A stretch of DNA of 19,164 nucleotides from positions 38,170 through 57,333 of the forward strand of contig DEIV01000127.1 of NCBI GenBank assembly GCA_002352665.1, written 5' to 3'. Below the pieces are notes generated by a model. The model saw nothing but the letters and a program-made list of their open reading frames with translations, was not told the origin of the DNA and did no database searches. Positions 15,142 through 19,164 of this stretch are shown here, one piece after another (the first letter of the stretch is position 1; the number at the start of each line of letters is the position of its first letter). Position numbers and translations under genes: made by a program. The stretch is from Flavobacteriaceae bacterium UBA2765 (lineage in GTDB: Bacteria; Bacteroidota; Bacteroidia; Flavobacteriales; Flavobacteriaceae).

Positions 15142-17523
15142 TTATTCAGTTCGTAAGCTTTTTACTGGATTAGCACGAGCTGCTTTAATAGCTTGAAAGC
15201 TAATAGTAATCATCGCTATCACTATGGCCAGAATCCCTGACACAGCAAAGACCCACCAGCCAATAGTAATTTTGTAAGCAAATTGCAATAACCAATCGTT
15301 CATTGCATACCATGCTATGGGTATTGCCAATGCAATGGACAATACAATCAATTTCATAAAATCAGAGGATAATAATTTTAGTATTTCCAACGAAGAAGAG
15401 CCTAATACTTTACGAATACCTATTTCTTTTGTTCTCAGCTCCGTATTAAATGCCGCAAGACCAAATAACCCCAAACATGAGATAAAAATCGCTAAGAAGG
15501 CGAAATACCTAGAGAGGCTTAAAATACGCTGTTCGTTAAGATATTGTGCATTAACAGATTGATCTTGAAAAGCGAAGTTAAAATTAAAGCCTGGGTTATA
15601 GTCGGTATAAACCTGCTTAATTCGTTCAACGGTCTTTACTTCTGTACCACGTTGTATTCTAACCATTGCCAGATCAAGATTTTTGGGAGCATACCTAAAT
15701 ACCACAGGGGAAATGGGCTGCATCACAGAGGCAGTATGAAAATTTTTCATGACCCCTAAAATGGTTTTATCCTCTCCCCATAGTTGTATTTTTTTTCCTA
15801 TTGGATCCGTTAATCCCATTAGGTTTATGGCCTCTTCATTAAGTACGAGATAAGATTCGGGAGATCCAAGTTCTTGTGTAAATGCATCTCCTTCTACCAT
15901 TTCTATATTCAATGTCCGGATTAAACTTTCATCTACACGGCGAAGTACAAAATCAATCTCCAAGTTTTCCGCTTTCCCAGGCCATTCTAATCCATAAGTA
16001 GAAGAGCCGCCGTCTTCCCTTATAAGAGATTCACTTATTCCACCTGCACTTTCCACACCATCAATTTTTTCAATCTCATCGAACAATAATGGTGCATTTT
16101 CGTAAGCCTTCCATTCAAGGTCAAAATGAATCATATTTTTCTTCTGATAACCTATTGGTTTAGTAAGGGCAAAATCGACTTGGTCATTAATGATCAATAC
16201 CGAGATGATCAATACCAAAGAAGCCATGAATTGGAACACCACTAACCCCTTGCGGGCAAACAATTCCGATCCTTTGCTTTGAAGTTTGCCTTTTAAAGTT
16301 GCAAGGGGGCTAAAGCTAGAGAGATAAAATGCAGGGTAACTCCCCGATATAAATCCGGTTAATAGCGTGGCCAAAAGCAGTATCGATAAATGTTGAAAGA
16401 TTAGATGTATACCGAACTCTTTTCCTGTAATATAATTAAAAACAGGTATGAGGAGCATGACCATTACGATAGCCAATAATAATGAAATAAACGTTATAAA
16501 AATGGATTCTGTGAGAAATTGAATAATCAAATTTCTTTTGGTACTACCAACGGTTTTTTTAATCCCTATTTCCTTAAACCTACGTGAGACCCTTGCGGTA
16601 GAAAGGTTCATGAAATTGATGCACGCGATAAGCAAAACGAGTAATGCAACAAACGAAAATAGTTTTGCATAAGTAATCCTTCCCCCGCTTTGCACTCCGT
16701 TTTCATAGTTCCCTTTTAGATAAGCATCAGAAAATTTTCTGGTAAAAAGACTGAAAGTGTTGAATTCATCATATTTATCTATAAATCTTTCGATTTTTGA
16801 ATTGAATGCAGCAATATCAACATTTGGCTTAAGCAATACATACGTACTTGGTCCTGTATTGGTCCAAACTTGACCATTCGTCCACATATCTTCAAGTAGC
16901 TTTTGCTTGGTCGCTACAAAATTGAATTGCAAAGTTGAATTGCTAGGCACATTTTTGAAAACTCCGGTTATTTTAGCCGATTGTTCATTTCCAAACACAT
17001 TATAATCCATTTTCCGGTTCATCGCGTTCTCGACAGACCCAAACAGCTTTACCGCAAAACTCTCTGAAATAACAACTGCATCCTTGTCCTTCAATACTTG
17101 CGAGGCCGTACCACGCACCAAGGGAAAAGTGAACGCATCAAAAAAAGTTTTACTGGCAAAAAGTCCTCCTGCTTTAAACAAATTCTCTTCACTTTTAAAG
17201 GTAATACCCATCCCTTCTTTTTCTAGATCCATAACTGTTATGGCATGCTCCACTTCCGGCAGGTCTTTCTCCATTGCCTCCGAAAGCGGCCCCTGTGTTC
17301 CGTCAAGCGTTCTTATCATACCGTTTTCTTCACTCTTCATCATTACTTGATAAAGATTCGGTTCATTGACATGAAACTTGTCTACCATAATTTCATCGGA
17401 GACCCAAAAATAAATTAGAAAGGCACTGGCCATTCCAGTAGATAGACCTAGAATATTAATCAATGATAATAGAGGGTTTCTTTTCAAGTTTCGCCAAGCT
17501 ATTTTTAAGTGATTTTTAAACAT
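15142..17523 (-). CDS. FtsX/MacB-like ABC permease 4
   Basis: Inner-membrane permease of 793 residues starting MFKNHLKIAWRN. Likely membrane segments: about 21-41, 287-307, 340-360, 379-400, 427-447, 675-694, 724-742 and 755-776, with periplasmic domains at about 42-285 and 450-670. The first coupling loop reads RRFKEIGIKKTVGS (Lys-Lys-Thr rather than Arg-Lys-Val), the second RTKEIGIRKVLGS; the end is ARANPVKSLRTE. The first 11 codons and 7 nt upstream are identical in DNA to those of permease 2, and a 24-nt stretch near the stop is identical to permease 5, which points to duplication or gene conversion. A 183-nt gap separates it from permease 5, so a new transcript could begin there, although no clear -7 box was found. 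Confidence 0.93.
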   Translation of the reverse strand: MFKNHLKIAWRNLKRNPLLSLINILGLSTGMASAFLIYFWVSDEIMVDKFHVNEPNLYQVMMKSEENGMIRTLDGTQGPLSEAMEKDLPEVEHAITVMDLEKEGMGITFKSEENLFKAGGLFASKTFFDAFTFPLVRGTASQVLKDKDAVVISESFAVKLFGSVENAMNRKMDYNVFGNEQSAKITGVFKNVPSNSTLQFNFVATKQKLLEDMWTNGQVWTNTGPSTYVLLKPNVDIAAFNSKIERFIDKYDEFNTFSLFTRKFSDAYLKGNYENGVQSGGRITYAKLFSFVALLVLLIACINFMNLSTARVSRRFKEIGIKKTVGSTKRNLIIQFLTESIFITFISLLLAIVMVMLLIPVFNYITGKEFGIHLIFQHLSILLLATLLTGFISGSYPAFYLSSFSPLATLKGKLQSKGSELFARKGLVVFQFMASLVLIISVLIINDQVDFALTKPIGYQKKNMIHFDLEWKAYENAPLLFDEIEKIDGVESAGGISESLIREDGGSSTYGLEWPGKAENLEIDFVLRRVDESLIRTLNIEMVEGDAFTQELGSPESYLVLNEEAINLMGLTDPIGKKIQLWGEDKTILGVMKNFHTASVMQPISPVVFRYAPKNLDLAMVRIQRGTEVKTVERIKQVYTDYNPGFNFNFAFQDQSVNAQYLNEQRILSLSRYFAFLAIFISCLGLFGLAAFNTELRTKEIGIRKVLGSSSLEILKLLSSDFMKLIVLSIALAIPIAWYAMNDWLLQFAYKITIGWWVFAVSGILAIVIAMITISFQAIKAARANPVKSLRTE

Positions 17524-17706
17524 GATATTCTTTTTTATTACTTGTCCTGTTGTTTTTGATTTCCCTCAATCCCTCCGCCTTTCAGCTTTGCTGAAATCCA
17601 CCTCCCTTCATCCAAAGGGAGGAGCTCTTTCAATTCAACCATTTCGTTAGTTTTCAATATTTATTCGGTTCCAATTTCTTCCTCTTTTTAGGAGTTTAGA
17701 GGAAGC
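17524..17706. other. 183-nt intergenic gap with three small hairpins
   Basis: This is the widest gap in the array. It holds TTTCAGC-TTT-GCTGAAA (17580-17596), CCTCCCTT-catcca-AAGGGAGG (17601-17622), and a looser pair TTCCTCT/AGAGGAA bordering the stop of permease 5 (about 17678-17704). The first two, side by side in a C-rich stretch unlike the rest of the window, look like a dispersed intergenic repeat. No reading frame and no TAnnTTTG box were seen on the minus strand. Confidence 0.55.
17580..17622. repeat. Paired hairpins, possible dispersed intergenic repeat
   Basis: Two perfect stems (7 bp with a 3-nt loop; 8 bp with a 6-nt loop) separated by 4 nt. Base composition is richer in C and G than the surroundings. 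Membership of a repeat family is inferred; only one copy lies in this window. Confidence 0.5.
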
Positions 17707-19164
17707 CTATTCAGTTCGTAAACTTTTAACTGGGTTCGCACGAGCTGCTTTAATAGCTTGATAACTCACCGTTACTATTGCAATTCCAATAGCTAATAAA
17801 GCCGCTAATAGTAAAACCCACCATCCTATGCTAATTCGATAAGAAAAATCTTCCAGCCATTTATTCATGATATACCAACCGAAAGGCAATGAAATCATAA
17901 TGGCAACACCTACCAGTTTTAGAAAATCGGTTGTAAGCCCATAAGTGATCTGCCCAACACTGGCACCCAATACTTTTCTTACCCCTATTTCTTTGGTGCG
18001 TTTTTGTGCATTAAAAGCAGCTAAGCCAAATAATCCAAGGCAGGCAATGAGAATAGAAAGTATTGTAAAGACCATAAAAATTCGACCCAAACGCTGTTCT
18101 GCTTTATAAATTGAATTAAAGGATTCATCCATGAATTGATAACTAAAGGGCTGGCCAGGAGCCATTTTATGCCATACCTCTTCAATACCTTTAATGGTAT
18201 TTGAAAAATCACCTGCCTTTAATTTTATTGCCAGTCGGTCGGTCGATTTGCCAAGAAATAGTCCTAATGCCCCAATATTTTCTCGTAACGATTCATAATT
18301 AAAATTTTTAACCACACCAATGATGGTATAAAAAACCGGTTTTTCTAAGTCTATGTCCTGTGAAATTCGTACTCCTAAAGCTTCATTTGGTTGCATATTC
18401 AAAACAGACAAAGTAGCCTCGTTTATGATAACCGATGTAGAATCGGCATTAAATTGTTTGTCAAAATTACGACCTGCAATTAATTTCATATTTAAGGTTG
18501 AAATATAATCTTGGTCAACATACCAATTCTGCATTTGAATGGCTTTTTCTTGTTCTCTTGCGCCCTCCTTAAAAAAAGAACTGCTACCACGCCAGGATGG
18601 GGTGGGAAAAAATCCGGTTAAGGTTGCTCTTTTTACTTGTCCTAATTGCTGCACTTCTTCTTTAAAAGCATTTATTTGATTTCCTGCGGCGTAGGTATCA
18701 TTGATGAGAAGGATTTGATCTTTGGTAAAACCAAGATCTTTACTTTGAATGAAATTCAATTGTTGAAAAACAACCAAAGTGCTAATAATTAAAAAGACGG
18801 AAATGGTGAATTGAAAAACGACTAAGGCATTACGGATGGTAGTACCACCCACATTACTTTGTCCACTTCCTTTGAGTACACTAGCAGGCATAAAACGAGA
18901 CATAAAAAAGGCAGGATAACTTCCTGAAAAAAGTCCTAGCAATAGGGTTGTTGCTAACAAAATAATCCAGAAAATCGGATTTAAAAACGGTATGGAAAGT
19001 GACTTTCCAGAAAGATCATTAAAAAATGGAAGAGCCATCAAGGCAATTAATATCGCTAATAAAAGTGAAATAAATGAAATAAGTCCCGATTCGGTTAAAA
19101 ATTGGCGTACCAATTCCAATTTATTAGAACCCAAGGTTTTACGGATTCCAACTTCTTTTGCTCT
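17707..19164 (-). CDS. FtsX/MacB-like ABC permease 5 (N-terminal part outside the window)
   Basis: The frame is open from the right edge to a TAG stop at 17707-17709, giving 485 visible residues, about the last 60% of an ~800-residue permease. The first visible residues, RAKEVGIRKTLGS, are the coupling loop after membrane segment 2, so about 310 N-terminal residues are missing only because of the window edge; a TTG at 19134 is an internal Leu codon, not a start. Visible parts: membrane segments 3-5, the second periplasmic domain, and a C-terminal three-segment bundle with RTKEIGVRKVLGA and the ending ARANPVKSLRTE. The end of the gene is very similar in DNA to that of permease 4. It is the most upstream visible member, so the array extends beyond the window. 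Confidence 0.92.
   Translation of the reverse strand, partial: RAKEVGIRKTLGSNKLELVRQFLTESGLISFISLLLAILIALMALPFFNDLSGKSLSIPFLNPIFWIILLATTLLLGLFSGSYPAFFMSRFMPASVLKGSGQSNVGGTTIRNALVVFQFTISVFLIISTLVVFQQLNFIQSKDLGFTKDQILLINDTYAAGNQINAFKEEVQQLGQVKRATLTGFFPTPSWRGSSSFFKEGAREQEKAIQMQNWYVDQDYISTLNMKLIAGRNFDKQFNADSTSVIINEATLSVLNMQPNEALGVRISQDIDLEKPVFYTIIGVVKNFNYESLRENIGALGLFLGKSTDRLAIKLKAGDFSNTIKGIEEVWHKMAPGQPFSYQFMDESFNSIYKAEQRLGRIFMVFTILSILIACLGLFGLAAFNAQKRTKEIGVRKVLGASVGQITYGLTTDFLKLVGVAIMISLPFGWYIMNKWLEDFSYRISIGWWVLLLAALLAIGIAIVTVSYQAIKAARANPVKSLRTE

Noticed and set aside
19132..19134. TTG as the start of permease 5
   Set aside because: It is an internal Leu in the conserved RKTLGS motif and the frame continues to the window edge.

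Overview
The window is AT-rich and reads as a chromosomal segment of a member of Bacteroidota, most likely a flavobacterium. Three things point there: the protein style (short NusA without C-terminal repeats, IF-2 with a long Lys/Glu-rich linker), ~800-residue duplicated FtsX/MacB-type permeases in tandem, and promoters that fit the Bacteroidota pattern TTG-N19..22-TAnnTTTG rather than -35/-10 boxes. No RNA gene, CRISPR array, transposase or prophage gene was seen.

Region 1 (1-4070, minus strand) is the conserved transcription/translation operon rimP-nusA-infB. infB runs off the left edge, with 717 codons visible. A Bacteroidota-type promoter lies just upstream of rimP. Between it and the GTG start sits a hairpin followed by seven U residues, which looks like an intrinsic terminator in the 5' leader, i.e. 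a candidate attenuator for the operon. The promoter is back-to-back with one for the divergent gene usp1.

Region 2 (4071-7175, plus strand) holds two tandem universal stress proteins of 276 residues each, about 77% identical by eye count, then a LacI/GalR-family repressor with a perfect AAACGTTT palindrome inside its own promoter. Between the usp genes lies a 263-bp MITE-like insertion: 17-bp perfect terminal inverted repeats, a 6-bp TGTAAA duplication on both sides, and strong internal palindromes. It appears to have landed between usp1 and its terminator. That terminator ends only 28 nt before the usp2 start.

Region 3 (7199-19164, minus strand) is an export-type ABC array: at least five consecutive full-length FtsX/MacB-like permeases (the fifth cut by the right edge), followed by a single MacB/LolD-type ATPase at the downstream end. 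Four permeases share the C-terminal signature KSLRTE; the one beside the ATPase ends EALKDE and is clearly divergent. Short blocks of identical DNA recur at gene boundaries: a 33-nt palindrome at two junctions, a 39-nt start block and a 24-nt end block. This suggests growth by duplication or gene conversion. By family knowledge such permeases couple cytoplasmic ATP hydrolysis to work on the periplasmic side (efflux, lipoprotein or envelope stress functions); the substrate cannot be read from the sequence. The ATPase gene and the lacI-type gene converge with only 23 nt between them.
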